Of a stretch of 43,293 nucleotides of DNA, positions 1-8,088 are shown piece after piece. Position numbers and translations under genes: made by a program. The notes beneath the pieces are model-generated. The model saw only the letters and a program-made list of their open reading frames with translations. It was not told where the DNA came from and ran no database searches. The stretch spans positions 1-43,293 of the forward strand of contig JAFYHV010000011.1 of NCBI GenBank assembly GCA_017538995.1, in the 5' to 3' direction. The stretch is from Lachnospiraceae bacterium (GTDB taxonomy: Bacteria > Bacillota > Clostridia > Lachnospirales > Lachnospiraceae). Each line of letters opens with the position of its first letter. Position 1 is the stretch's first letter.

Positions 1-384
1 CTTGTGATTGAATTTATCCACGTTAAAAAGATCGAGTATAGAGCCTGCACAGCCTGCTTTGTCGTTCTTGCAGCCTATTACCACCAGGGGAATTCTCGCC
101 TGTACAATAGCACCCGCACACATCTGACAGGGTTCAAGCGTAACATACAAAACGCAGTCCTCAAGCCGCCAGTCGCCTGTTTTCTTGCAGGCTTTATTTA
201 TGGCTGTTAGCTCGGCATGGGACAAAGTGTTCTTGTCTTTTTTACGCTTGTTGTAGCCGCGCGCAATAATCTCACCATCCTTCACAATAACGCATCCGAT
301 GGGAACTTCGCCTATCGATGCAGCTTTTTTAGCCTGAAGCATGGCCTTCTTCATGAACTTTTCGTGGTCGTAATCAAATCTCAT
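1..384 (-). CDS. tadA: tRNA-specific adenosine deaminase (3' part missing)
   Basis: The reading frame starts at ATG 384 (Met-Arg-Phe-Asp-Tyr-Asp-His) and stays open for 128 codons to the left edge, so the C-terminus lies outside the window. It carries the zinc-deaminase signature: a His-Ala-Glu triplet around residue 61 (zinc ligand and catalytic Glu) and Pro-Cys-Gln-Met-Cys around residue 87 (two Cys ligands). The later segment Gly-Ser-Ile-Leu-Asp-Leu-Phe matches the TadA branch rather than dCMP or cytidine deaminases. TadA converts A34 of tRNA-Arg(ACG) to inosine in the cytoplasm. No good Shine-Dalgarno precedes the start, so translation may be coupled to upstream RNA. Another nucleoside deaminase of the same fold is the only serious alternative. 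Confidence 0.88.
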   Translation of the reverse strand, partial: MRFDYDHEKFMKKAMLQAKKAASIGEVPIGCVIVKDGEIIARGYNKRKKDKNTLSHAELTAINKACKKTGDWRLEDCVLYVTLEPCQMCAGAIVQARIPLVVIGCKNDKAGCAGSILDLFNVDKFNHK

Positions 385-425
385 TAATCGCAAAACGACA
401 AGGACTGCACTGCAGCCCCTGTCTC

Positions 426-1004
426 CTACTGTACTAAATCTTTTCTGAACACAAGAATAATCTTGGTACCTTTAGGTTCGGGAAAAATCTTGTGGATTTC
501 ATATCCCTTACGTGCATATCTGTTAAGCGTTTCTTCGAAGGATTCAAATTCTTCTTCACCTAAACGGCCTTTTCTCGGTCTGTCTTTTTCAAGCTTGATT
601 GAATCAACGCATTCAACCTTGTAATCATAAAGATTGTCTGCGAGTCTTTTAAGATTGGTATGAATCTCAGAAGTCGTGTTGACGAGACATACTTCAAGAG
701 CATCTCTTAACTCTGCAACAGATGCTTTTTCGAAAATATCCATCTCGACAACTTTGTTTTTCTTAACAATCAGGGTGTCATAACCTTCGGATAACTCAAG
801 AATTTTCTTCTTGGTGATATCCACGTTTTCGGCTATTCTTCTGTATCCCTTTTCGTCAAGATACGCAAGCGCAACCGCATTGAGGTTATCCTCGTTTTTG
901 TCTAACCCCGTGTCAATCAGTTCTTCCGTCTCATCAATGTAAGACGACTGGATGTGAGTATTCTTTCTGATCTCATCCAGCATAAGTTTTTTTAAGTCTG
1001 CCAT
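426..1004 (-). CDS. uncharacterised 192-residue cytoplasmic protein
   Basis: I do not recognise a characterised family. The protein is soluble and highly charged, with no signal peptide or membrane segment. The N-terminal 130 residues look mostly helical. The last 50 residues (Tyr-Lys-Val-Glu-Cys-Val-Asp, then Leu-Asn-Arg-Tyr-Ala-Arg-Lys-Gly-Tyr-Glu-Ile, then a hydrophobic strand) loosely resemble the small DUF4177-type fold, in which a strand, a helix ending in a Gly-Trp/Tyr-Glu turn and a final strand recur; this is only an inference. The start is supported by an AGGGGAACGGGAA stretch just upstream. It precedes tadA on the same strand with 41 bases between, so the two may share a transcript, and it is divergent from the radical SAM gene. 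Confidence 0.75.
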   Translation of the reverse strand: MADLKKLMLDEIRKNTHIQSSYIDETEELIDTGLDKNEDNLNAVALAYLDEKGYRRIAENVDITKKKILELSEGYDTLIVKKNKVVEMDIFEKASVAELRDALEVCLVNTTSEIHTNLKRLADNLYDYKVECVDSIKLEKDRPRKGRLGEEEFESFEETLNRYARKGYEIHKIFPEPKGTKIILVFRKDLVQ

Positions 1005-1040
1005 TTCCCGTTCCCCTTTTATATAATTTTTTATTTTTCT

Positions 1041-1060
1041 GTGCTATAATGTCTCCGGAG
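1041..1060 (+). promoter_or_regulatory. extended -10 promoter and RBS of the radical SAM gene
   Basis: TATAAT at 1045-1050 is preceded by TGC, giving an extended -10 (TGnTATAAT). No good -35 lies 17 bases upstream. The strong ribosome binding site CCGGAGG follows at 1054-1060, seven bases before ATG 1068, so the transcript would have a very short leader. Confidence 0.5.
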
Positions 1061-1067
1061 GTTTTTT

Positions 1068-1799
1068 ATGAAAATTCACGGATTAAGCAAAACTACACTT
1101 CTTGATTTCCCGGGCCATCTTGCATGTACCGTATTTACCGGTCACTGCAATTTCAGATGTCCTTTCTGTCACAACGGAGAGCTGGTTCTATTTCCCGATT
1201 CCGAACCCGGAATCCCCGAAGAAGATTTCTTTGCTTTTCTTGAAACTCGTAAAAACCGTCTCGAAGGTGTCGCAATTACCGGCGGTGAGCCTACCGTAAA
1301 CGCGGATCTCGTTGATTTTATTAAGAAAATCAAGGAGCGCGATTTACTCGTAAAACTTGATTCAAACGGCACCAGACCGGATATTCTTAAAACTCTTATC
1401 GACAATTCCCTTGTTGACTACATCGCCATGGATATCAAGTCTTCCAAAGAAGGCTATCCTTTAGCATGCGGTCTTAAATCAATGGATCTTTCCGTAATCG
1501 AGGAATCCGTAAATCTTCTGATGAATTCGGGTATCGATTACGAATTCAGAACCACCGTCTCAAGAGAACTTCATTCCGAAAAAGAATTTCGCGCTATCGC
1601 TGAATGGATAAAAGGCTGTTCTGCTTATTATCTTCAGTCTTATCGTCCTTCCGAAACACTGCTTGCGCATATGATGGATGACGATTTTAAGGCTTCGTTC
1701 CCTACAGTTTTTACGCCTTACACTAACGAAGAACTTAAGAGCATTCGCGATATGCTTATTTCTCTCGGAGTAAATACGTCTCTCAGAGGTATCGCTTAA
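1068..1799 (+). CDS. NrdG2-type anaerobic ribonucleotide reductase activating protein (radical SAM)
   Basis: This 243-residue radical SAM enzyme has its cluster motif at residues 27-34 (Cys-Asn-Phe-Arg-Cys-Pro-Phe-Cys), with the CxxxCxxC cysteines that bind a [4Fe-4S] cluster and SAM. The preceding Asp-Phe-Pro-Gly-His and the later Gly-Gly-Glu-Pro SAM-binding segment are typical of activases for glycyl-radical enzymes. The length and the N-terminal Lys-Thr-Thr-Leu-Leu-Asp-Phe-Pro-Gly segment fit the NrdG2 branch, usually annotated as activating the class III (anaerobic) ribonucleotide reductase, more than PflA. No glycyl-radical partner is in the window, so the substrate protein is an inference. 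Its 3' end overlaps the convergent regulator gene by four bases and no terminator is visible between them. Confidence 0.88.
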   Translation: MKIHGLSKTTLLDFPGHLACTVFTGHCNFRCPFCHNGELVLFPDSEPGIPEEDFFAFLETRKNRLEGVAITGGEPTVNADLVDFIKKIKERDLLVKLDSNGTRPDILKTLIDNSLVDYIAMDIKSSKEGYPLACGLKSMDLSVIEESVNLLMNSGIDYEFRTTVSRELHSEKEFRAIAEWIKGCSAYYLQSYRPSETLLAHMMDDDFKASFPTVFTPYTNEELKSIRDMLISLGVNTSLRGIA

Positions 1800-2881
1800 A
1801 TCTTTTGATTTTCCTCTACAAACTTAACGTAATTAACGACCATCAGAGCAATTCTGAAGGTTAATGCGTCGTTAAATTCCCTTACATCAAGTCCCGTGGA
1901 CTGTTTTAATTTTTCTATTCTGTATCCTAAAGTATTTCTGTGGATATATAACTTTCTTGCGGTTTCCGATACATTGAAGTTGTTATCAAGGAACGCATTT
2001 ACCGTACTGATAACTTCCTCATCAACCTCTTCAGGCAGTTCGTCGCCGAATACTTCATCCACAAATATCTTGCAGAGATTAACCGGAAGCTGATAAATGA
2101 GTCTTCCTATGCCGAGTGAATTGTAAGCCATGATGGTCTTTTCGGAATAGAAGATTGCTCCGACATCGAGTGCCATTTTTGCTTCTTTGTATGACTGTGA
2201 TAAAAGACGTAAATCTTCAACCACTGCTCCGTAAGCCACTCTGGTCTTTATCATGACCTCGGTATTTAAAATCTCTTCCACGCACTTCGCCATATCTTCG
2301 ATATTGTCGAGGTCTTCATCCTCACCGAGTGTGTGGATAAGAATGATGTTTTTATCATCCACGCTGACCGTAAAATCGCCTTCCTCGGCAAATGCACTCT
2401 TTAAAGCCTGCATTGCTTCGGGTGATTTTTCTCTGGAAACTTCAACCACATATACGATTCTTTTAGCATTGTGCGAGATACCGAGTTTCCTTGCGCGGTT
2501 GTAAATATCAACTGATAAAAGATTGTCCAATAAAAGATTCTGGAAATAAATCGTGGTGTCAAACTGTTCTCTGTAAGCAACCAGAAGATGTGTCAGTTCG
2601 TTGGTACAGATTTTTCCGTAAACATAGGTGTCCGCTGGATTGCCCTTTGCGGCGAGTACGAAAACCGGTTCTTCCTCGTCCTTAATCTTGAACAAAGTTA
2701 CATCACCGATTATCTGGCTGTCTGCCTTTGATGAGAAAAACTCAACCATAGCCTCGGTGTTGGGAATCTCTTTGCTGGTCGCTGCCATTAAAAGACCCTG
2801 TCCGTCAACTACGAAAAAATCGGTCTTGGAAACTTCTTTTAATTCATCAATACTGGTTTTGATAACCTGTTTTGTAATCAT
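1796..2881 (-). CDS. PucR/CdaR-family transcriptional regulator
   Basis: This 361-residue protein ends in a Fis-like helix-turn-helix of the PucR C-terminal type (about residues 300-345: Asn-Val-Ser-Glu-Thr-Ala-Arg-Lys-Leu-Tyr-Ile-His-Arg-Asn-Thr-Leu). The middle has the GGDEF-related fold common in CdaR proteins, and the N-terminus looks like a small-molecule sensing domain. Members regulate sugar-acid, purine or amino-acid use; the effector cannot be read here. It starts 15 bases after the amylase stop with an AGGAG box (TAGGAGTAAGAATG), so it is very probably co-transcribed with that gene and may control alpha-glucan use. It overlaps the convergent radical SAM gene end by four bases. Confidence 0.85.
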   Translation of the reverse strand: MITKQVIKTSIDELKEVSKTDFFVVDGQGLLMAATSKEIPNTEAMVEFFSSKADSQIIGDVTLFKIKDEEEPVFVLAAKGNPADTYVYGKICTNELTHLLVAYREQFDTTIYFQNLLLDNLLSVDIYNRARKLGISHNAKRIVYVVEVSREKSPEAMQALKSAFAEEGDFTVSVDDKNIILIHTLGEDEDLDNIEDMAKCVEEILNTEVMIKTRVAYGAVVEDLRLLSQSYKEAKMALDVGAIFYSEKTIMAYNSLGIGRLIYQLPVNLCKIFVDEVFGDELPEEVDEEVISTVNAFLDNNFNVSETARKLYIHRNTLGYRIEKLKQSTGLDVREFNDALTFRIALMVVNYVKFVEENQKI

Positions 2882-2896
2882 TCTTACTCCTAAATA

Positions 2897-5809
2897 CTAC
2901 TTGAAGAACGGGAACCAGCTCTTCTTGTTGTCCTCGGGTTTGCCTAAAACTTCCTCGGCAACTTCCCATGCGGATTTCTTGGGTTGCTTTTCTTCCGGCT
3001 CTGCCTTTGCGGCTTTTTCTTTATTCTCGGAAGCTTTTTCTTTCTTTGCGTCAGGCTCTGCTTTTACAGCATCCTTGGCTGCAGCCTTATCCTTTGAATC
3101 ATCGGATTTCTTTTCGGCTTTGTCTTTGGCAGCATCCTTGGCATCTTTCTTGTCGGAATCGGCTTTGCCTTCTGCTTTAGCGCTGTCCTTGGCATCAGCT
3201 TTGCCCTCAGATTTTGCTTCTGCTTTGGCATTATCCTGCTTGGCATCTGCCTTGCCTTCGGATTTTGCTTCAGCCTTGCTCTCTGACTTGGAGGCTTCTG
3301 CTTTAGCATTGTCGCCTTTTGCTCCGTCAGCTTTTGAACTGTCGGATTTGGCTTCAGCTTTTACGCCATCTTTAGCGCTGTCAGATTTGCTATCGGCTTT
3401 TGCTCCGTCTTTTGCACTGTCTGCCTTAGCAGCATCCTTTGCAGCCTCAGCTTTAGCACCTTCTTTAGATCCTTCCGCTTTGCCGTTATCCTTCTTTACG
3501 CCTTCAGCTTTTGCATCTTCAGCCTTTTCAGCGCTCTTCTTTTCAGGCTTTTCTTCTTTTACGGGCTCAGCTGCATCGGCTTTCTTAGCCTTGCTTTCAG
3601 CTTTATCTTCAACTTTACCCTTAGCAGTATCGGCTTCTTTAACAGTCTCCGGATATACCTTGTCAACCATGTTTTCATCGCTGACAGGTGTTCTCTTTAA
3701 GCCGTTCTCGGTAAAGATTGCTTTGAATACGCACGCAGATTCTGCAGGAAGTTTAACTTTAATCTTTCCGTCTTCCGCTTTGATGGTTACCGTGTTAAAC
3801 GAAAATCCGTTTTGGTCGGTGAAGGCAATTCTCTGCATTGAAGCATTTTTCGGAACGCCGATTCGCCATGTCTGAACTTCTTTTTCGATTTCGTGGTCAT
3901 TGTTGTTAACGACAACGACTATCTGCTCTTCTTTGTCGAATCTTCCGTAAGCAACATAGTTATAGTCTTCGCCGAGGTTCATGAGCGAACCTGTTAAAAG
4001 AACCGTGTTGAGCTTATGGACTCTTATCATCTGCTTGTGGAACTCGATGAGCTCTCTGTCTTCGTGTCCCCACGGATATGTTCTTCTGTTGTCGGGATCG
4101 GTGAATCCGCAGACTCCTGCTTCGTCTCCGTAGTAAATCGTCGGAGCACCGGGCCAAGTCATCTGCATCACAACGGCTTCTCTGAATACTGCTTTGTTGA
4201 CACCTTCTTCAGCTGCTTTCGAGCCGAGCGTGTGAAGTCTTCCGACCTTTTTATTTGTTCTGGTTAAAAATCTTGAATGGTCGTGGTTACTAAGTTCATT
4301 CATGGAAACCTGGAGAGATGAGTTCGTAAAATTGGTGCCGTGATGTGTCATTGCACCCCAGAAACTCTCAGCATTTCCGAGCAAATCTTCTCTGTAGTCG
4401 TCGGAATGTTTCTGCATACCGGTTAAGAACCAGGTAACGGGCTCCATAAATGCATCATAGTTCATGACGCTGTCCCATTCGTCGCCCTGCAGCCATTCTC
4501 TCGAATATCCGTAATGCTCTGCGATAATAACGGCATTGGGATTTGCAAGCTTAACCGATTTTCTGAACTCTTTCCAGAATCTGTGGTTAAACTCGGGCGA
4601 GTGTCCTAAGTCTGCTGCCACGTCCAGTCTCCATCCGTCAGCATTGTACGGAGCGGAAACCCATTTACGGCCGACCTTCATGATATAATCGGTCAGTTCT
4701 CTGCTGCCTTCATAATTTAACTTAGGCAGTGTATCGTGTCCCCACCATCCGTCATAGCTCGGATTGTAAGGCCAGCAGTCGTCTTTGTGGAATCTGAAAT
4801 AATCCTTGTAAGGGCTCTTTTCGGAAATAAATGCGCCCTTTTCATAGCCTTCCTGCTCTTCGTAGATTCTTTCTCTGTCGAGCCATTTGTTGAATGAACC
4901 GCAGTGATTGAATACACCGTCAAGAATGACTTTCATACCTCTCTTATGCGCTTCTTTTACGACCTTTGCAAAAAGCTCGTTGCTCGCTTCGAGGTTCTTT
5001 TTATTTGTAACACGGTTGATATATCTGGTTGCGAAACGGTTTTCTTTCTGACCGTCTTTTAAGAGCTCACCTTCGTCATCCACGATTTTGCCGATATGGG
5101 GATCGATATAATCGTAGTCCTGAATGTCGTACTTGTGGTTTGAGGGTGATACGAAAAGAGGATTGAAGTAAATAACGTCGATACCGAGATCCTCGAGATA
5201 GTCCATTTTGTCGAGTACGCCCTGTAAGTCACCACCATAAAATTCACGAACGCCCATCTGCGCGGGATATTTATCCCAGTCTGTAACCTGCTCGCTATAG
5301 CCGTCGAGATATGTATACTCGTTGGTAAGAACGTCGTTTGATTTGTCGCCGTTATAAAATCTGTCCACGTAAATCTGGTACATAACGGCGCCTTTAGCCC
5401 ATGTGGGTGTTCTGAAGCCGGCGATAAGACGGAAATTGTAGTATTCCTGGATGTCCTTTGAGATACCGCGGGAATTGTAATAACACATAACCTTTCCGGC
5501 TATAATCTGAAAGCAGTATCCGATGATTCTTTCATCCATGGTAATGACGCATGAATAGTAATCAAAAAGCGCATCAACCTCGGTTTTATTCATTTCAACC
5601 GACTTGCTGCCTGAAATAAGAAATACTGCATCAACATTATTTTTCGCAGTCCTGAATCTGACTGTAACTTTTTCTTTAAAGCGGGGCTCCGCAGGAGTGA
5701 CATAGTCCTGCGTAGTATCCGAGAACAGAGCCTGTTTGTTAAGCACAGGTCTCATATTGAGAATGTATTGAAATCTATCCTGAATTTTGTTTCTGTCGTC
5801 TATGTTCAT
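2897..5809 (-). CDS. GH13 alpha-amylase/neopullulanase with long Lys/Ala-rich C-terminal tail
   Basis: This is a cytoplasmic glycoside hydrolase of family 13, with no signal peptide, so it likely acts on glycogen or imported maltodextrins. Numbering from ATG 5809, a beta-sandwich N-domain (1-135) precedes the TIM barrel. The conserved blocks are Asp-Gly-Val-Phe-Asn-His near 297, nucleophile Asp396 in Gly-Trp-Arg-Leu-Asp, acid/base Glu431 in Ile-Ile-Ala-Glu-His and Asp510 in Asn-His-Asp. A C-terminal beta-domain ends near 705. The remaining roughly 265 residues are a low-complexity Lys/Ala/Glu/Asp/Ser tail closed by a Trp- and Phe-containing peptide (Ser-Ala-Trp-Glu-Val-Ala to Trp-Phe-Pro-Phe-Phe-Lys). 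An in-frame ATG lies nine codons upstream at 5836, but the promoter puts the transcript start at about 5835, and GGGGTG precedes 5809. The neopullulanase-like subtype is inferred. Confidence 0.9.
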   Translation of the reverse strand: MNIDDRNKIQDRFQYILNMRPVLNKQALFSDTTQDYVTPAEPRFKEKVTVRFRTAKNNVDAVFLISGSKSVEMNKTEVDALFDYYSCVITMDERIIGYCFQIIAGKVMCYYNSRGISKDIQEYYNFRLIAGFRTPTWAKGAVMYQIYVDRFYNGDKSNDVLTNEYTYLDGYSEQVTDWDKYPAQMGVREFYGGDLQGVLDKMDYLEDLGIDVIYFNPLFVSPSNHKYDIQDYDYIDPHIGKIVDDEGELLKDGQKENRFATRYINRVTNKKNLEASNELFAKVVKEAHKRGMKVILDGVFNHCGSFNKWLDRERIYEEQEGYEKGAFISEKSPYKDYFRFHKDDCWPYNPSYDGWWGHDTLPKLNYEGSRELTDYIMKVGRKWVSAPYNADGWRLDVAADLGHSPEFNHRFWKEFRKSVKLANPNAVIIAEHYGYSREWLQGDEWDSVMNYDAFMEPVTWFLTGMQKHSDDYREDLLGNAESFWGAMTHHGTNFTNSSLQVSMNELSNHDHSRFLTRTNKKVGRLHTLGSKAAEEGVNKAVFREAVVMQMTWPGAPTIYYGDEAGVCGFTDPDNRRTYPWGHEDRELIEFHKQMIRVHKLNTVLLTGSLMNLGEDYNYVAYGRFDKEEQIVVVVNNNDHEIEKEVQTWRIGVPKNASMQRIAFTDQNGFSFNTVTIKAEDGKIKVKLPAESACVFKAIFTENGLKRTPVSDENMVDKVYPETVKEADTAKGKVEDKAESKAKKADAAEPVKEEKPEKKSAEKAEDAKAEGVKKDNGKAEGSKEGAKAEAAKDAAKADSAKDGAKADSKSDSAKDGVKAEAKSDSSKADGAKGDNAKAEASKSESKAEAKSEGKADAKQDNAKAEAKSEGKADAKDSAKAEGKADSDKKDAKDAAKDKAEKKSDDSKDKAAAKDAVKAEPDAKKEKASENKEKAAKAEPEEKQPKKSAWEVAEEVLGKPEDNKKSWFPFFK

Positions 5810-5841
5810 ACTGCACCCCATAGCAAATACATACATAGATT

Positions 5842-5870
5842 ATTTTACCGCTTTTGTGCCTTTTTTTCAA
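5842..5870 (-). promoter_or_regulatory. sigma-A-like promoter of the GH13 gene
   Basis: On the minus strand TTGAAA (5870-5865) and TAAAAT (5847-5842) are separated by 17 bases. Transcription should begin near 5835, which rules out the upstream in-frame ATG at 5836 and supports ATG 5809. Confidence 0.65.
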
Positions 5871-5871
5871 T

Positions 5872-5896
5872 AAAAAAAGGTGCTCTGGGCACCCAA
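5872..5896 (-). terminator. second of two tandem terminators after nagB
   Basis: On the minus strand GGTGC and GCACC pair around a five-base loop (5879-5893) and are followed by seven U residues (5878-5872). It lies 3' of a stronger hairpin at 5906-5933 and just upstream of the GH13 promoter, so it insulates that gene from nagB readthrough. Confidence 0.65.
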
Positions 5897-5905
5897 AAAA
5901 TGAAA

Positions 5906-5933
5906 TAAAAAAGGCAGCCGAAACTGCCTTTTT
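5906..5933 (-). terminator. intrinsic terminator of nagB
   Basis: On the minus strand AAAAAGGCAG and CTGCCTTTTTT form a perfect stem with a six-base loop (5911-5930), followed by a U run. It sits about 36 bases after the nagB stop codon. Confidence 0.85.
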
Positions 5934-5968
5934 ATCCTTAACTTTTTTCAAGTTGAATTTGCTTTAAA

Positions 5969-6760
5969 TTACAGACGTTCTTTCTTCTCGATATCGAGGA
6001 AATACTTGTATGTATCAACGGTAAGTTCGCCGCAAGCTTCTTCGTCACACGCGATGATAGCACCATTGTGCATCTGAAGTGCTGAGCAGGTCCATTTCTG
6101 GCTTACGCTGCCTTCAACTGTTGCTGCAAGTGCTCTTGCTTTGTTGTGACCAGAGATAAGTACGAGAACTTCTTTTGAATCGGTAACGGTTCCGATACCA
6201 ACTGAAAGTGCCTGTGCGGGTACTTTTTCGGGATCGTTTCCGAAGAATCTGGAGTTAACGATACGTGTATCTGTTGTAAGATCTCTTACACCGGTACGTG
6301 ATGCGAGTGATGTGTAGGGCTCGTTAAATGCAAGATGTCCGTCTACACCGATTCCACCCATGAAAAGATCGATTCCGCCGTATGATGCGATCTTCTTTTC
6401 ATAATTTGCGCACTCTTCTTCGGGATTGTCTGTCATACCGTTAAGAATGTTGATGTTTTCAGGCTTCATGTCAACAAGGTGATTGAAAAGATTGTCGTGC
6501 ATGAAATACCAGTAGCTCTGGTCATGATCCTTGGGAAGGCCGAGATACTCGTCCATATTGAATGTAACAACATTGGCAAAAGATACTTCGCCTGCCTTGT
6601 TCATTCTTACAAGTTCTTTGTAAACACCGATGGGTGAAGAACCTGTGGGAAGGCCGAGAACAAAAGGTCTGTCTTCCTTGTGTGCATTGATTTTGGCTTT
6701 GATATACTCTGCAGCCCACTTGCACATCTTATCATAATTATCCTGAATTACTACTCTCAT
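5969..6760 (-). CDS. nagB: glucosamine-6-phosphate deaminase
   Basis: NagB interconverts glucosamine 6-phosphate and fructose 6-phosphate plus ammonia in the cytoplasm. The 263-residue length is normal. Visible signatures are Leu-Pro-Thr-Gly-Ser-Ser-Pro (phosphate loop, near 40), Asn-Met-Asp-Glu-Tyr (general base Asp, near 70) and Gly-Val-Asp-Gly-His-Leu-Ala-Phe-Asn-Glu-Pro (catalytic Asp/His/Glu relay, near 140). The start is supported by AAGGAG seven bases upstream. Its leader contains a glmS ribozyme, so GlcN6P should cleave this mRNA. That is an odd wiring for a catabolic deaminase and suggests either net synthesis of GlcN6P or a non-standard consequence of cleavage. Tandem terminators follow the gene. 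It could share a transcript with the sortase-LCP pair upstream, because no terminator is obvious between them. Confidence 0.95.
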   Translation of the reverse strand: MRVVIQDNYDKMCKWAAEYIKAKINAHKEDRPFVLGLPTGSSPIGVYKELVRMNKAGEVSFANVVTFNMDEYLGLPKDHDQSYWYFMHDNLFNHLVDMKPENINILNGMTDNPEEECANYEKKIASYGGIDLFMGGIGVDGHLAFNEPYTSLASRTGVRDLTTDTRIVNSRFFGNDPEKVPAQALSVGIGTVTDSKEVLVLISGHNKARALAATVEGSVSQKWTCSALQMHNGAIIACDEEACGELTVDTYKYFLDIEKKERL

Positions 6761-6805
6761 ATAAAAATCTCCTTATCTGCTGAATATTTGGAATTTATTA
6801 CAGTG

Positions 6806-6960
6806 ATAAGAGAACCTCTGTTACGGTGTTAATTCCGCTTTTTCTTTTCTCTCTGACGACGCACTAATTCATGTAAATGAATACGCCGTGACAGCATCCG
6901 CCGAGTCTTTCGATAACTGCCAACCCTCGTCACCCTTTCGGGCCTGGCGCTAACATCCTG
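6806..6960 (-). ncRNA. glmS ribozyme (GlcN6P-activated self-cleaving RNA) upstream of nagB
   Basis: The minus strand carries the conserved core in order: AGCGCC at the cleavage site (A at 6951, G at 6950), then a P1 hairpin GCCC-GAAA-GGGU, then GACGAGG, GUUAUCGA and UCGGCGGAUGC. GGCAG pairs with CUGUC as P2.1. A P3 hairpin (ACGGCG with CGUCGU, capped by AUUCAU/AUGAAU) follows, and a plausible P4 is closed by AGAGA/UCUCU, ending near 6806. Self-cleavage between 6951 and 6950 needs GlcN6P as cofactor. The class normally precedes glmS; here the only downstream gene is nagB, whose ATG is about 46 bases 3' of the element. Core identity is near certain; the exact P4 boundary is less so. Confidence 0.93.
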
Positions 6961-7017
6961 TCTGGTACCTCTGCCCAAACTTTAGGAAGTTTTACTATCA
7001 TAAAAGATTAAATAATC

Positions 7018-8088
7018 CTACTCGATTTTTTCATAAAACAGGTCAAAAATCAAGTCTTTTAACGATTCTTCATCGACATAGAATTCCTCATAACCCTCTT
7101 CGTTCTCCACAGTTTCGCCGGAAAGCGTATAGATGTTTTCCGTATCAAACTCATAGTTTACGCAGGTGGTTGCAAGGTATGAAATTCTTGATGAATCCAG
7201 ATTTGTTACCGTATATTCGCTTAATACATCCAGAAGTTTTATGGGGAATGTGGCATCTTCTTTGGTCTTCTCCAGAATCTTTGCAAACATGGCGCTGATA
7301 TACTGCTTCTGTCTGGCCATTCTGGATTCAACGGAATTGAAACTCTTAACATCCCTGTACTGGACATATATTCTTGCATCATCGCCCTTAAGCGTAATTG
7401 TTTTTCCCTGGCTGTTTTTAAGTTCATTCGAACCTTTCGGAATGTTTTCCAAAACTTCGACTTCAACTCCGCCCATAAAATCATTAAGTTCGGCTACGCC
7501 GTTAAGCTCGAGCGAATAATAACCGTTTATCTGCAGGAAATTGAAAAGCTGGGAAACCGCTTCGACCTGTCTTTCGCAGCTGTCTTCATGACCGGTTCCG
7601 TAGCCGTGTGCAAGGCAGATCTGTTTAACCTCAGTGTCGATGAGCTCTCCGTCTTTGTTGTAAACTTCCATTTCCGCCATGGAGTTTCTGTTTACGTTTA
7701 TCAGGTTGACCTTTTTTGTTTTATGATTGACAACCATCAAAATCAGGGCATCCGCCTGTCCGCCCTTCTGATAATCCGTCACTTCATCCTCATCCACAAG
7801 GTCATCCCTGTGGTCGATTCCCATAAAAAGAAATGTCATTACGTCGGGATTGAAAACGTATTTTCCACCCTTGTAATTAATCGATCCGTCATCCTCTATG
7901 TCTTCCTCGGGAATAATTTCATTAATCTTTATTTCTCTTTTGTTTTCAGCGTAAAGCTCTTTCTTTCCGTGCCCTCTGAAAACGAAAAAAGAAATAATTA
8001 AGCCGCCCGCTATTACGGCAAGTAACAGCAGAACGGCAATTACGATTCTTTTTATATTCGGTTTTCTTTTCTTTTTATCTGCACTCAT
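7018..8088 (-). CDS. LytR-CpsA-Psr (LCP) family glycopolymer transferase
   Basis: This 356-residue membrane-anchored protein has a Lys/Arg-rich start and one transmembrane helix (about 14-37), then an extracytoplasmic LCP domain from about residue 80 (Thr-Phe-Leu-Phe-Met-Gly-Ile-Asp) through Gln-Ala-Asp-Ala-Leu-Ile-Leu-Met to the core motif Asn-Val-Asn-Arg-Asn-Ser-Met. Most family members have Pro-Arg-Asp-Thr at that motif: the catalytic Arg is kept while Asp is replaced by Asn. LCP proteins move undecaprenyl-linked polymers such as teichoic acids or capsule onto peptidoglycan. The gene overlaps the upstream sortase gene by 14 bases, so the two are translationally linked. The nagB ribozyme leader follows at about 60 bases. 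Confidence 0.88.
   Translation of the reverse strand: MSADKKKRKPNIKRIVIAVLLLLAVIAGGLIISFFVFRGHGKKELYAENKREIKINEIIPEEDIEDDGSINYKGGKYVFNPDVMTFLFMGIDHRDDLVDEDEVTDYQKGGQADALILMVVNHKTKKVNLINVNRNSMAEMEVYNKDGELIDTEVKQICLAHGYGTGHEDSCERQVEAVSQLFNFLQINGYYSLELNGVAELNDFMGGVEVEVLENIPKGSNELKNSQGKTITLKGDDARIYVQYRDVKSFNSVESRMARQKQYISAMFAKILEKTKEDATFPIKLLDVLSEYTVTNLDSSRISYLATTCVNYEFDTENIYTLSGETVENEEGYEEFYVDEESLKDLIFDLFYEKIE

Noticed and set aside
399-421. Hairpin (CAAGGACTGC with GCAGCCCCTG) between the 192-residue gene and tadA
   Set aside because: Two mismatches and no U run on the minus strand, so not convincing as a terminator.
2628-3875. 415-residue open frame on the + strand
   Set aside because: It is antisense to the repetitive tail of the GH13 gene; its Ser/Ala/Phe/Leu composition is simply the complement of Lys/Ala/Glu codons.
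5810-5836. Upstream start for the GH13 gene at 5836
   Set aside because: The -10 element at 5842-5847 places the transcript start at about 5835, so this ATG would not be in a usable mRNA position.
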